NCBI GenBank assembly: GCA_913776825.1
Contig: CAJYPV010000017.1
Coordinates: 62,001-126,000, forward strand
From: Burkholderiaceae bacterium
Lineage (GTDB): Bacteria; Pseudomonadota; Gammaproteobacteria; Burkholderiales; Burkholderiaceae_C
DNA: 64,000 bases
Direction: 5' to 3'
Every line of letters begins with the position of its first letter. The first letter of the stretch is position 1. A program made the translations under genes and the position numbers. Below are positions 7,092-16,254 of the stretch, one piece after another. Under the pieces are notes generated by a model. The model was given only the letters and a program-made list of their open reading frames with translations, had not been told where the DNA came from and made no database searches.

Positions 7092-10000
7092 TTAATGGGC
7101 GGGATCGGTGTCGCGTGCCCCGTCCGCGCCGGACATCCTGGCGATGTCTTCATCGCCCCCGCGCGCCGCCGCTCGCCGGTGGGCCAAGCGGTAGAGAACG
7201 GGCAGCACCAGCAACGTGAGCGCCGTCGACGACAGGATGCCGCCGATCACCACCGTGGCGAGCGGCCGCTGCACCTCCGCGCCGGTGCCGGTGGCCAGCG
7301 CCATCGGCACGAAGCCCAGCGAGGCGACCAGCGCCGTCATCAGCACCGGGCGCAGCCGCGTGAGCGCGCCCTCATGGATGGCGGCATCCAGGCCGTGACC
7401 TGATTCGCGCAGATTGCGGATGAAGGCAATCATCACCAACCCGTTGAGCACCGCGACGCCGGACAGCGCAATGAAGCCCACCGCCGCCGAGATGGAGAGC
7501 GGGATGTCGCGCAGCCACAGGGCCAGGATGCCGCCGGTCAATGCGAACGGAATGCCGGTGAAGACGATCAAGCCATCCTTCAGGTTGCCGAACATCGCGA
7601 ACAGCAGCACGAAGACCAGCAGCAGCGACACCGGCACCACGATGCGCAACCGGTCGGTGGCGGATTGCAGGTTTTCGAACTGGCCGCCCCACACCATCCA
7701 GTAGCCCGTCGGCACCTGCACCTGCGCGCCGATGAGCTGCTGCGCCTCCGCCACGAAACCTCCCAGGTCGCGGCCGCGCACATTGGCGCTGACGACGATG
7801 CGTCGCTTGCCGTTCTCGCGGCTGACCTGGTTGGGGCCGGGCGCGGCGTTGAAGTCAGCGACCTCGCTCAGCGGAATGAAGCGCCGCGCGCCGTCCGGGC
7901 CGATCGGCAAGGGAATCGGCAAGCGCTTGATCGCCTCGATATCGGCCCGCAGCGTTTCGGGCAGCCGCACCAGGATGCCGAACCGGCGATCACCCTCGAA
8001 GAGGATGCCGGCCTCGCGCCCGCCGATGGCGGTGGCGAGCGTGTCCTGCACATCTTGCACATTCAGCCCGTAACGCGCGGTGCGCTCGCGGTCCACCGCA
8101 ACGCTCAGCATCGGCAGGCCGGTGGTCTGCTCGACATTCACCTCGGACGCGCCGGGCAGGCCCTTGAGCAGGGTTTCGATCTTTTGCGCGCTTGCCTGCA
8201 GCACCGCCATGTCGTCGCCGAAGATCTTCACCGCCACATCGGATCGCACGCCCGAAATCAGCTCATTGAATCGCAGCTGGATCGGTTGGGAGAACTCGTA
8301 GTTCTGACCCGGCAGCTTGGCGACCTCGGCCTGCACCGCCGCGAGCAAATCGTCCCGCGTGCGCTTCGGATCGGGCCATTGATCCTGCGGCTTCAGCATC
8401 ACGTAGCCGTCGGAGATGTTCGGCGGCATCGGGTCGGACGCGATCTCCGCCGTGCCGGTGCGCGCGAAGACGCGTTCGATCTCAGGGAATCTGGCCTTGA
8501 GCGTGGTCTCCAACTGCTGCTGCATCGCCAGCGACTGCGTGAGGCTGGTGCCGGGAATGCGCAAGGCCTGGATCGCGAAGTCGCCCTCGTTGAGGCTGGG
8601 AATGAACTCGCTGCCCATGCGCGAGGCCAGCAAGCCGCTCAGCACCACCGTCACCACAGCGACGGTGAGCACGACGGGCTGAGCATTCATCACCAGGCGA
8701 AGCATCGGCTCATAGGCCTGACGCGCCCAGCGCATCAGCCGGTTCTCCTTCTCATCGACCTTGTCGCCGATGAAGAGCGCGACCGCCGCCGGCACGAAGG
8801 TGATCGACAGGATCATCGCGCCGATCAAAGCGATGACGACGGTGAAGGCCATCGGATGGAACATCTTGCCCTCCACGCCGGCCAGCGCAAAGATCGGCAG
8901 GTACACGATCATGATGATCAGCTGGCCGAACAGCAGCGGACGACGCGCTTCCTGCGAGGCCAGAAACACTTCATGGAAGCGCTCGGCGCGGGTCAGCGGA
9001 CGTCCGCGAAGCTGCTGCGCATGGGCCAGACGCCGCACGCAGTTCTCCACGATCACCACGGCGCCGTCGATGATGATGCCGAAGTCCAGCGCGCCCAGGC
9101 TCATCAGGTTGGCGCTGATCTTCTGGTTCACCATGCCGGTGAAGGTGAACAGCATCGACAGCGGAATCACCAGCGCCGTCAACAACGCGGCGCGCAGATT
9201 GCCCAGGAACAGGAACAGGATCGCGATCACCAGCACCGCACCTTCGATGAGGTTCTTCTTGACCGTCGCGATCGCCTTGTCGACCAGCGTGGTGCGGTCA
9301 TACACCGTCACCGCGTGCACGCCCGGCGGCAGGTTGGCGTTGATCTCCGCCATCTTCTTCGCGACCGCCTGCGACACGGTGCGGCTGTTCTCGCCGATCA
9401 ACATGAACACGGTGCCCAGCACCACCTCGCGGCCGTTGTCGGTGGCCGCGCCGGTGCGCAGCTCGCGTCCGATCTCGACTGTCGCCACATCGCTGATGCG
9501 CACCGGCACGCCGCCGGTGTTGCGCAGCACGATCAGGCCGATGTCCGCCATTGACCGCACCTGGCCCGGGGCGCGAATCAGCACCTGCTCGCCGCGACGT
9601 TCGATGTAGCCCGCGCCGACGTTGGCGTTGTTGCGATCCAGTGCATTCACCACATCGCTGAGCGTGAGGCCGTAGGACGACAGCTTCGACGGATCCGGCG
9701 CGACGTGATATTCCTTCGCGTAGCCGCCGATGGTGTTGATCTCGGTGACGCCGGCCACCTGGCGCAACTGCGGTTTGATGACCCAGTCCTGGATCTCCCG
9801 CAGGTCCGCGGGCGTGTACGGCTGGCCACCGGGCTTCTTCGCCGCGGGCTCGCTTTCGACGGTCCACAGATAGATCTCCCCCAGCCCGGTGGAGATCGGA
9901 CCGATCTGCGGCGTCACGCCCGGCGGCAACTGGTCGCGCGCCGACTGGATGCGCTCATTGACCAACTGACGGGCGAAGTAGACATCGGTCCCGTCCTTGA

Positions 10001-10289
10001 AGATCACGGTGACCTGCGACAGGCCATAGCGCGAGAGCGATCGGGTCTGCTGCAGTCCGGGCAGGCCGGCCATCACCGTCTCGATCGGATAGGTGACGCG
10101 CTGCTCGGTCTCCAGCGGCGAATAGCCCGGCGCGCCGGTGTTGATCTGTACCTGCACGTTGGTGATGTCGGGCACGGCGTCGATGGGCAGCTTCTGATAG
10201 CTGAAGACGCCCAGCGCCGCCATGCCGACGACGGCCAGCATGACGAGCCATCGATGATCGATGGCGAATCGGATGATGCGTTCAAACAT
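7092..10289 (-). CDS. czcA: CzcA-type heavy-metal RND efflux pump
   Basis: An inner-membrane proton antiporter of about 1065 aa, the pump of a tripartite CzcCBA cation exporter. The N-terminus (MFERIIRFAIDHRWLV) and LPIDAVPDITNVQVQ are typical of the heavy-metal RND class. The fourth transmembrane region has DFGIIIDGAVVIVEN, with the acidic residues that carry protons in the Zn/Co/Cd-exporting CzcA/HME1 type. Twelve TM segments and two large periplasmic loops are apparent. I chose the ATG at 10289 because GAAGG lies 9 bp upstream; an ATG at 10298 would sit against the SD. It follows czcB with almost no gap, so the two are co-transcribed. Confidence 0.95.
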   Translation of the reverse strand: MFERIIRFAIDHRWLVMLAVVGMAALGVFSYQKLPIDAVPDITNVQVQINTGAPGYSPLETEQRVTYPIETVMAGLPGLQQTRSLSRYGLSQVTVIFKDGTDVYFARQLVNERIQSARDQLPPGVTPQIGPISTGLGEIYLWTVESEPAAKKPGGQPYTPADLREIQDWVIKPQLRQVAGVTEINTIGGYAKEYHVAPDPSKLSSYGLTLSDVVNALDRNNANVGAGYIERRGEQVLIRAPGQVRSMADIGLIVLRNTGGVPVRISDVATVEIGRELRTGAATDNGREVVLGTVFMLIGENSRTVSQAVAKKMAEINANLPPGVHAVTVYDRTTLVDKAIATVKKNLIEGAVLVIAILFLFLGNLRAALLTALVIPLSMLFTFTGMVNQKISANLMSLGALDFGIIIDGAVVIVENCVRRLAHAQQLRGRPLTRAERFHEVFLASQEARRPLLFGQLIIMIVYLPIFALAGVEGKMFHPMAFTVVIALIGAMILSITFVPAAVALFIGDKVDEKENRLMRWARQAYEPMLRLVMNAQPVVLTVAVVTVVLSGLLASRMGSEFIPSLNEGDFAIQALRIPGTSLTQSLAMQQQLETTLKARFPEIERVFARTGTAEIASDPMPPNISDGYVMLKPQDQWPDPKRTRDDLLAAVQAEVAKLPGQNYEFSQPIQLRFNELISGVRSDVAVKIFGDDMAVLQASAQKIETLLKGLPGASEVNVEQTTGLPMLSVAVDRERTARYGLNVQDVQDTLATAIGGREAGILFEGDRRFGILVRLPETLRADIEAIKRLPIPLPIGPDGARRFIPLSEVADFNAAPGPNQVSRENGKRRIVVSANVRGRDLGGFVAEAQQLIGAQVQVPTGYWMVWGGQFENLQSATDRLRIVVPVSLLLVFVLLFAMFGNLKDGLIVFTGIPFALTGGILALWLRDIPLSISAAVGFIALSGVAVLNGLVMIAFIRNLRESGHGLDAAIHEGALTRLRPVLMTALVASLGFVPMALATGTGAEVQRPLATVVIGGILSSTALTLLVLPVLYRLAHRRAAARGGDEDIARMSGADGARDTDPAH

Positions 10290-10301
10290 GGGCGTCATCC
10301 T

Positions 10302-11666
10302 TCAGTGGGCATGGGACGCGGTGGACTTGCCCACCTCGGCCTTGGCGATGAAGCTGCCCACGGCGATGTAGGGCGTGCCGGCTTTCAGGCCCTGCACGAT
10401 CTCCACCCGCTGTCCATCGGTGCGTCCCAGTTGCACCGGCTGCGCGACGAAGCCGGCGTCAGTCTTCACGAACACGACCGTGCGGTCTTCCAGTGTCTGC
10501 ACCGCGTCGGCGGTGACCGTCACCGGCGCCTCGACGGCCTCGCGGGCCATCTCGACATTGACGAACAGCCCCGGACGCCACACGGCCTGCGGGTTCTGCA
10601 AGGTCACGCGCGCCTGGGCCGTGCGCGTCGCCTCGCCGATCAGCGAGCCGACATACGCCACCTTGCCGGGCGCGGATTGCTCGAAGGCCGCCGAGCGCAC
10701 CGTGACGGCATCGCCCACGCGCACCATCGGCAGCGCCGTGGCCGGCACGCTGATCTGGGCCCACACCGTGCGCAGGTCCGCCACGGTGAAGACCTGCGCA
10801 TCGTCGCGGACCTGCTCGCCCAGCGCGATGTGTTTCTCGACGATGGTGCCGTCGAACGGCGCGCGCAGCTCATAGCGATTGAGCGGGCCGTTCTCCGCGC
10901 GTGCGCCCACGGCCTGCAGCTTCTGGCGGGCATTGGCGACGGCGATCTCGGCCTCGCGCAGCGCCTGCTCGGCGATCTGCACATCCTGCTGCGGCGAGAT
11001 CCTGGCCTCGAACAGATGCTTCTCCCGCTCATGCGTGGTCTGCGCCAGCTGCAGTCGCTTCTGCGCCGCCTGCAACTCGGCACGCTGGTCCGAGATCGTC
11101 GGACTGCTCAGCACCGCCAGCACCTGGCCCTTTCGCACCTGCTGCCCCAGCGACACCGGCACCGACTCCACCACACCCGCCACGCGCGGCACCACATGCG
11201 CGGTGGTGTCCTCATTGAACTTGACCTCGCCGGGCAGTTGATAGCGTGCGGTCAAGGTGGCGGGCCGCGCGGCCTCGACCACCACGCCCGCTGCCTTCTG
11301 CTGCTCCGCCGTGAGGGCGATCACGCCCTCGTCGCGGTGGGCCGGCTGGGCGTCGTGTTGAGACGCTTGATCGCCCGACCCCTTGGCTTCGTCGTGGCCC
11401 TTTTGGTCCTTGTGGTCCTTGTGATCGCTTTCATCCTTGTGGTCCTTGCGGTCCTTGGGCCCGCCGGACGGGGCCTCGCCGGGATGGTCGTCATCGGCGG
11501 CGTGGCCCTCATCGTGCGCATGCGCATCGGCGCCAGCGGATGGGCGACCCGTGGTGAGGATGGCCACGCCGGCGGCGGCGCCCAGGGCCATCACCACCGC
11601 GATCGCGATGGCTTGCTTGCCGGCGCGGGAGCGCAGCCGGTCTTGAAAGGAATCGTTGGAAATCAT
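10302..11666 (-). CDS. czcB: CzcB-type periplasmic adaptor (membrane fusion protein)
   Basis: A 454-aa adaptor linking the CzcA pump to the outer-membrane channel. There is one TM anchor near residues 18-40. Next comes an unusually His/Asp/Lys-rich stretch (about residues 48-115, with repeated DHKDHKD and HDEGH), probably a periplasmic metal-binding loop. Lipoyl/barrel-sandwich halves (GVVESVPVSLGQQVRKGQVLAVL; APFDGTIVEKHIALGEQV) enclose an alpha-helical hairpin, and a C-terminal beta-barrel ends with SHAH. It is located between czcC (26 bp upstream) and czcA (12 bp downstream). Confidence 0.95.
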   Translation of the reverse strand: MISNDSFQDRLRSRAGKQAIAIAVVMALGAAAGVAILTTGRPSAGADAHAHDEGHAADDDHPGEAPSGGPKDRKDHKDESDHKDHKDQKGHDEAKGSGDQASQHDAQPAHRDEGVIALTAEQQKAAGVVVEAARPATLTARYQLPGEVKFNEDTTAHVVPRVAGVVESVPVSLGQQVRKGQVLAVLSSPTISDQRAELQAAQKRLQLAQTTHEREKHLFEARISPQQDVQIAEQALREAEIAVANARQKLQAVGARAENGPLNRYELRAPFDGTIVEKHIALGEQVRDDAQVFTVADLRTVWAQISVPATALPMVRVGDAVTVRSAAFEQSAPGKVAYVGSLIGEATRTAQARVTLQNPQAVWRPGLFVNVEMAREAVEAPVTVTADAVQTLEDRTVVFVKTDAGFVAQPVQLGRTDGQRVEIVQGLKAGTPYIAVGSFIAKAEVGKSTASHAH

Positions 11667-11692
11667 GTCAACACCTATGGAGAGGTCTGGCG

Positions 11693-13048
11693 TCAGGGGC
11701 GCGCGTCAGCGCTGCCGAGACGGCGGTCGATGTCGGCGGCAAGGCGGTGGGCCTGCGACAGCGCCAGCACGTACTGCCCGCGCGCTTGCAGGAAGGTGCG
11801 CTGCGCATCCAGCACCTCCAGGAAACCAAACTTGCCGAGCTCGAAGCCGCGACGTGCGGCGTCGTGAGCGGTCTGGGCGCCGGGCAGCACATCGCGGCGC
11901 AAGGCTTCGATTTCATCGATGCGGGCCTGGAGCTGCGCCACCGCCTGCATCACGTCCGCACGCAGCCGTTGGGCTTCGGCCTGGGCCATTGCCTGTGCGG
12001 CATCGCGCCGACGCATCGCCTGCGCCTGCGCGCCCTGGTTGCGATCGAACAGCGGGATCGGCATGGACACGCTGATCAACGGCTGCGTCCGTCCGACATC
12101 GGGCGCGCGTTGAGCGCCGATGCCCACGGTGACCTCGGGCCGGCCGCGTGTGCGCTCCAGTTGAAAGGCCGCATCGGCGCGCTGCACCTCCATCTGAGCG
12201 CGTCGAAGTTGGGGCGAACGGTCGATCCGCTCGCTCAGCGTCGCGCCGTCGGGCAGGCTCGGCAGCGACTCCAGGCGGCCATCGACGCGAGCGATGCTGC
12301 CGGCGGGCACGCCCATCGCGGCGCAGAGCGACTGCAGCGCTGCGGCGAGATCAGCAGTCGCCAGTCGGGCGTCGATGCGGGCCGAGGACTCGGCCACCCG
12401 CGCCCGGGTCTCCTCCACGGGAGACACCTTGCCGGCTGTGACGCGGCGCACCGCGGTCTCCGTGCCGCGCGTGGCGATCGCCAGCGATTCCTCGGCGACG
12501 GTGACGCGCTCCTGCGCGATCAACACCTCGAAGAAGGCCTGGATGGTGTGGGCGCGCAGCTCGGCGCGCTGGGCCTCCAGGGTCAGCGCGGCCAGGTCCC
12601 GATCGCGCTCGGCGAGCGTCACGCGCGCGGCCCGCTGGCCGCCGAGCTCCAAGGTCTGGCTGAGCATCACCTGCGTGGTGCGCGTGGCTCGGCGGGTGTC
12701 CTCCGCGCTCAGATCCAGCGTGGGATTGGGCGGCAGGCCCGCCTGCCCGATGGCGCCTTCGCTGGCGCTCAGCTCGTGGCCGTAGGCCTGCAGCAGCGGG
12801 TTCTGTCGCAGGGCCGTTTGCAGGGCGGCGTCGAGCGTCAGGCCGATGGGTGGATTCGGCGGGCTGGGCGGGACGGGCGGGGCCGGCGTGATTGGCGCGG
12901 TCGTAGCGACCGATCCGAACGCGGTCGGGGTCGGCGAGGACGGGCTCGCGGTGGTGGTGCGGGGCACGTCATCGCTGGCTTGAGCCAGGACGGGCGAAGC
13001 CATGGGAAACAGTGCCGCGCAAGCGAGCGGCAAGAGAGATCTGCGCAT
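11693..13048 (-). CDS. czcC: CzcC-type outer-membrane efflux channel (TolC family)
   Basis: A 451-aa outer-membrane factor. The N-terminus has a Sec signal ending near SPVLAQA, followed by a Pro/Thr-rich spacer. Two repeats of TolC-like coiled-coil helices begin LDAALQTALRQNPLLQAYGHELSA and end with FELGKFGFLEVLDAQRTFLQ. The FGFLEVLDAQR block is the conserved helix of CzcC-like proteins. It is the second gene of the czcICBA operon, with 105 bp to czcI. Confidence 0.95.
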   Translation of the reverse strand: MRRSLLPLACAALFPMASPVLAQASDDVPRTTTASPSSPTPTAFGSVATTAPITPAPPVPPSPPNPPIGLTLDAALQTALRQNPLLQAYGHELSASEGAIGQAGLPPNPTLDLSAEDTRRATRTTQVMLSQTLELGGQRAARVTLAERDRDLAALTLEAQRAELRAHTIQAFFEVLIAQERVTVAEESLAIATRGTETAVRRVTAGKVSPVEETRARVAESSARIDARLATADLAAALQSLCAAMGVPAGSIARVDGRLESLPSLPDGATLSERIDRSPQLRRAQMEVQRADAAFQLERTRGRPEVTVGIGAQRAPDVGRTQPLISVSMPIPLFDRNQGAQAQAMRRRDAAQAMAQAEAQRLRADVMQAVAQLQARIDEIEALRRDVLPGAQTAHDAARRGFELGKFGFLEVLDAQRTFLQARGQYVLALSQAHRLAADIDRRLGSADARP

Positions 13049-13153
13049 CGAAAACTCCAGGGTTGCGGGAACAACTCGAAGGATTCGACGAGGGCAGCGC
13101 GGCGCATGCCGCTCAAGACAGGGAGAAGGAGCGAGCCCGCTGCGATCGCCGAA

Positions 13154-13537
13154 TCAGGCGATGCGCCAGTTGGGGCGTTCGGGATGGTCGGGGGCGCGGG
13201 TGGAGAAGCGCTTGTCCGCACCGGCGCGCGGGAGGCGCGTGGCGGGGCCGGCCAGACTCATGGTCGTGGCCGGCACCGGCTTGGCGGCGCTGAGGTGGCA
13301 ATTGCCGCAGTCGCTGTCCACGGTCAGCTTGCCCTTGGCCTTGTCGGCGCCTGCGGGCTTCTTCGCGTGGGAGGCATCGCCGGCGGCGTCCCCATGCGCG
13401 TGCACATGGTGGCCGAAGTGCTGGGCCTGGCGGGTGCTCTCATGCTCGCTCTCATGCTCGCAATAGGCCGCCGCCGCGCTCCAGGTGAACTGGAGCGGCA
13501 GCAGGACCAGCAAGAAGAGGACGAGCCAACGGCGCAT
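13154..13537 (-). CDS. czcI: CzcI-like periplasmic protein of the czc operon
   Basis: A 127-aa small protein with a Sec signal peptide (MRRWLVLFLLVLLPLQFTWSAAAA). The mature part is His/Glu-rich: YCEHESEHES, HFGHHVHAHG and DCGNCH. This matches the CzcI family found at the head of czc operons in Cupriavidus and relatives, where it is thought to modulate metal-dependent induction from the periplasm. It is first in the operon. The intergenic region upstream (13538-13846) contains the dispersed repeat at 13632-13725. Confidence 0.85.
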   Translation of the reverse strand: MRRWLVLFLLVLLPLQFTWSAAAAYCEHESEHESTRQAQHFGHHVHAHGDAAGDASHAKKPAGADKAKGKLTVDSDCGNCHLSAAKPVPATTMSLAGPATRLPRAGADKRFSTRAPDHPERPNWRIA

Positions 13538-13631
13538 GGGGCGCGAGTGTAGTGAGATCGGCCCGTAGTGAAAACAGACGATCGGGTTCGGGGAAGCGGC
13601 GGCAGGCTGTGGATGGAAAGGTCGTGAATTC

Positions 13632-13725
13632 GTCCCCAGCCTCTGTGGACAACTCTGTTGGCTGCCTGGGCAGGGTCGCGCTAACCGATTGATTTCAAAG
13701 GTCTGGGATCACTCTGCCTCAAAAC
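13632..13725 (+). repeat. Dispersed 94-bp repeat, copy 1
   Basis: It shares with 57671-57764 the blocks GTCCCCA, CTGTGGACAACTCTGTTGG, CTGC-TGGGCAGG, TTGATT-CAAAGG and CTGCCTCAAAA at identical spacing (11 and 71 bp from the reference points). Both copies sit in gaps between divergent genes. TGTGGACAA is one base from a DnaA box, and an inverted GTTGTCCACAG lies nearby at 13813-13823. Confidence 0.8.
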
Positions 13726-13846
13726 GAGGCGCTGGTCGGTCGATCGCCGTCAGCCCGCCGGATGACCGCGATCCGTGTCGTTATTCGCACGCCTCACCTC
13801 CGCGCGCCGCCAAGTTGTCCACAGCTTCGCGCCCGGTGCTCCAGCG

Positions 13847-14632
13847 ATGAGAATCGCGGCCATGCCGAGCCGTCGCCACAACGCCATCCCACACATCGAC
13901 GACCTGCTGGAGCCCATCGCCGCCGCCCTCCTGCCTCACGGCTTCGTTCGGACCGAGCAGGTGTTCCACCGTCGCTCGGACGATGACCTGCTGCCACGGC
14001 TGGAGGCGATCACGGTCGGGACGGCCTACGGCTTCCGGACCTGCTGGATGCACACGACGGTGAAGATCCCGGCGCTGGTCGACCTGCTGGCGCACCTTCG
14101 GGGAAGCCGGGCGCGGGACTCGTCGGCCTGGCGCGTGCCGGATCATGCGATTCACGTGGCCTGCATGCTTCGGCTGTCGGAGCTGAACGGCGCGCGCCAG
14201 TGTCCGCTGCCCGATGGCCTTCACTGGCGCCCGGACGGCCGCTTGCAGCGGGCCCGCACGGTGCCGGCCTCGGTGCTGGCGTCCACGCTGATCGACCTGA
14301 TGGAGCGTTTCGCCCTGCCCGCGCTGAATCATCGTCTGGTGCTGCAAGGTCTGGCCCGATCGGCCGAGGCGCCTGGATACGCCGAGAGCGGCATGGCCGG
14401 ACGGTGGGCGCTGGCGGCCCGCCTGGCCTTGGGCGATGTGGACGGCGCCGCCGCGGCCTTTCGCGCCCACCCGTTCTCGTCTGGCGCGGACCGCGAGGTC
14501 TTCCTGCGCGTGAAGCAATCGCTGGTGCGCTCGGGCGTGGCGGTGGACGATGTGCCGTGGGATGCAGCGCGGGCCGATGCGGCCAATCCGTGGCAGGCCC
14601 AGGGATGGATGACGGGCGCGCTGGTGCGTTGA
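13847..14632 (+). CDS. Hypothetical protein, about 261 aa
   Basis: Cytosolic protein with no membrane or signal segment. The ATG at 13847 gives MRIAAMPSRRHNAIPHIDDLLEPIAAALLPHGF; a second ATG at 13862 is equally possible, and upstream in-frame ATGs look non-coding. The sequence has LPRLEAITVGTAYGFRTCWMHTTVKIPALVDLL and a helical C-terminal half. The style (a small domain, then helices) recalls DUF4304-like proteins, but I cannot support a family. Its codon use fits the backbone. Confidence 0.65.
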   Translation: MRIAAMPSRRHNAIPHIDDLLEPIAAALLPHGFVRTEQVFHRRSDDDLLPRLEAITVGTAYGFRTCWMHTTVKIPALVDLLAHLRGSRARDSSAWRVPDHAIHVACMLRLSELNGARQCPLPDGLHWRPDGRLQRARTVPASVLASTLIDLMERFALPALNHRLVLQGLARSAEAPGYAESGMAGRWALAARLALGDVDGAAAAFRAHPFSSGADREVFLRVKQSLVRSGVAVDDVPWDAARADAANPWQAQGWMTGALVR

Positions 14633-14807
14633 GCGCTGGGGCTGCCGGCGGCTCGCATACGATGGCCCGGTCTTCCTATCGGCACACCGGGTCCATGCGA
14701 CGCTTCCGACTTCCGCTCACGCTCCTGCTCATCACCGAGGCTTCCGCGCGCGCTGGCGGTCGACGCGCCTCTTCGCGGCCACGGGTTCAGATTCAGGCAG
14801 GTCAGGC

Positions 14808-16199
14808 ATGACGCCGATTCAACAATGGCACGCCACCCGCACGCTGCGTCTGGTGCTGCAGACCGTGCGCGACATGCTGGTGTCGATGGGCCCGCTGCTG
14901 CTGTTGGGCGGTGGTCTGCTGGTGGCGGCGTATTGGTGGCTGGATCCGCAGCCACCGCGTCAGGTGCGGTTAGCCACCGGACCGTCCGGCAGCGCCTATG
15001 CCAACTTCGGCGAGGGCTATGCGAGAGCGCTGGCGCGCGAAGGCATCCGGGTCGAGCTGATCGCCAGTGAAGGCGCTCAGGACGATCTGGGGCATCTGCG
15101 CGCCGGCACCGCCGATGTCGGATTCGTGCGCGGCGGCATGGCCGATCCGGTGGCGGACACGGAGAGCGGCATCGTCTCGCTGGGCAGCCTGTTCTATGAG
15201 CCGATCTGGATCTTCTACCGCCGAGACCTCCCCATCGCGCGACGCCAGACGGGCGGCGAGCTGCAACGGCTGGGCCAATTGCGCGGATTGCGGGTCAGCG
15301 TCGATCAGGACGGCAGCGGCGTGCCGCAGATCGTCGAGAAGCTGCTGACCTTGAATGGGCTGAAGCCGACCGATCTGCAGCTGTCCAACCTGCCGCCCGA
15401 TGCCGCCGGCGCTGCGCTGCGCGAAGGCCGGATCGACGCGGCGGTGTTGATCTCGGCGCCGCAGTCGAGTCTGATCCGAACGCTGTTGCGTGATCCGGCG
15501 ATGGCGCTGATGGCCTTCGAGCAGAACGAAGCGTATTCGCGCCATCTGCCCTTCCTGTCCATGGTCACGCTGCCGCGCGGCGTGGTGGATCTGGCGTCGG
15601 ATCTGCCGCGTCATGATGTGCCGCTGTTGGCGACCACCACCGCCCTGCTCGCGCGTGAACAGACGCATCCGGCGCTGCGGCAGCTGTTTGCACAGGCGGC
15701 CTTGGGCCAGCACAGCCAGGCCGGCTGGTTCAACGGTGCACGCGACTTCCCCAACACCCGCACGAGCGAGCTGCCCGTCAGCGCTGAAGGCGACCGCGCC
15801 ATCAATGGCACGCCGCCCGGCTGGGCGAGGTACCTGCCCTTCTGGGCAGGCAATCTGCTGGAGCGGATGTGGCTGGTGGTCGGCGGCCTGCTGGTGCTGA
15901 TGCTGCCGTTGTCCCGCGTGGTGCCGCCGCTCTACACCTTCCGCGTGCGCTCGCGCGTGTTCCGCTGGTATGCGCGACTGCGGGAAGTGGAAGCGAAGCT
16001 TGAGACCGGCACCGGCGAGCGCGAGGCCCTGCTCGACGAGCTGGATGAGCTGGATCGGGTCACGCATCGCATCGCGGTGCCGCTGTCGTATGCGGAAGAG
16101 CTGTATGCGCTGCGGAACAACATCTATGCGGTGAGGAAGCGGTTGTTGGCGCAGCGGGGGCGGCGTGTCGACGGCGAGCTGGAAGGGCCGTCGGGCTGA
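14808..16199 (+). CDS. TAXI-family TRAP transporter solute-binding protein
   Basis: A 463-aa protein with an N-terminal TM anchor (about residues 25-46, LLLLGGGLLVAAYWWL). A TAXI-type substrate-binding domain follows: RLATGPSGSAYANFGEGYARAL, then LIASEGAQDDLGHLRAGTADVGFVRGG. A second TM is near residue 350 (MWLVVGGLLVLMLPLSRVVPPLY), then a charged helical tail. This membrane-anchored form with the C-terminal TM is common in proteobacteria and is often not next to TRAP permease genes, as here. The ligand is unknown. Confidence 0.85.
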   Translation: MTPIQQWHATRTLRLVLQTVRDMLVSMGPLLLLGGGLLVAAYWWLDPQPPRQVRLATGPSGSAYANFGEGYARALAREGIRVELIASEGAQDDLGHLRAGTADVGFVRGGMADPVADTESGIVSLGSLFYEPIWIFYRRDLPIARRQTGGELQRLGQLRGLRVSVDQDGSGVPQIVEKLLTLNGLKPTDLQLSNLPPDAAGAALREGRIDAAVLISAPQSSLIRTLLRDPAMALMAFEQNEAYSRHLPFLSMVTLPRGVVDLASDLPRHDVPLLATTTALLAREQTHPALRQLFAQAALGQHSQAGWFNGARDFPNTRTSELPVSAEGDRAINGTPPGWARYLPFWAGNLLERMWLVVGGLLVLMLPLSRVVPPLYTFRVRSRVFRWYARLREVEAKLETGTGEREALLDELDELDRVTHRIAVPLSYAEELYALRNNIYAVRKRLLAQRGRRVDGELEGPSG

Positions 16200-16224
16200 A
16201 CACGCTGCGGATGGGCAGCGGAAT

Positions 16225-16247
16225 GGGCGGCGTAACGGGCGCCGCCC
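16225..16247. terminator. GC-rich hairpin between convergent genes
   Basis: GGGCGGCG (16225-16232) and CGCCGCCC (16240-16247) form a perfect 8-bp stem with a 7-nt loop. It sits between the convergent 3' ends of the TAXI and SDR genes. There is no T-tract. Confidence 0.5.
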
Positions 16248-16254
16248 CGGGCGA

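Noticed and set aside
7665..9554. A 629-codon plus-strand open frame inside czcA
   Set aside because: Antisense artefact of czcA: no motifs, and a His/Gln/Arg-rich composition.
13813..13823. Treating GTTGTCCACAG as a true DnaA box or origin
   Set aside because: One mismatch to the consensus, no AT-rich unwinding region and no dnaA/dnaN/parAB nearby.
14200..14811. A 203-codon plus-strand frame between the hypothetical gene and the TAXI gene
   Set aside because: Mostly overlaps the 13847-14632 gene in another frame, with Gly/Arg-rich non-protein-like composition.
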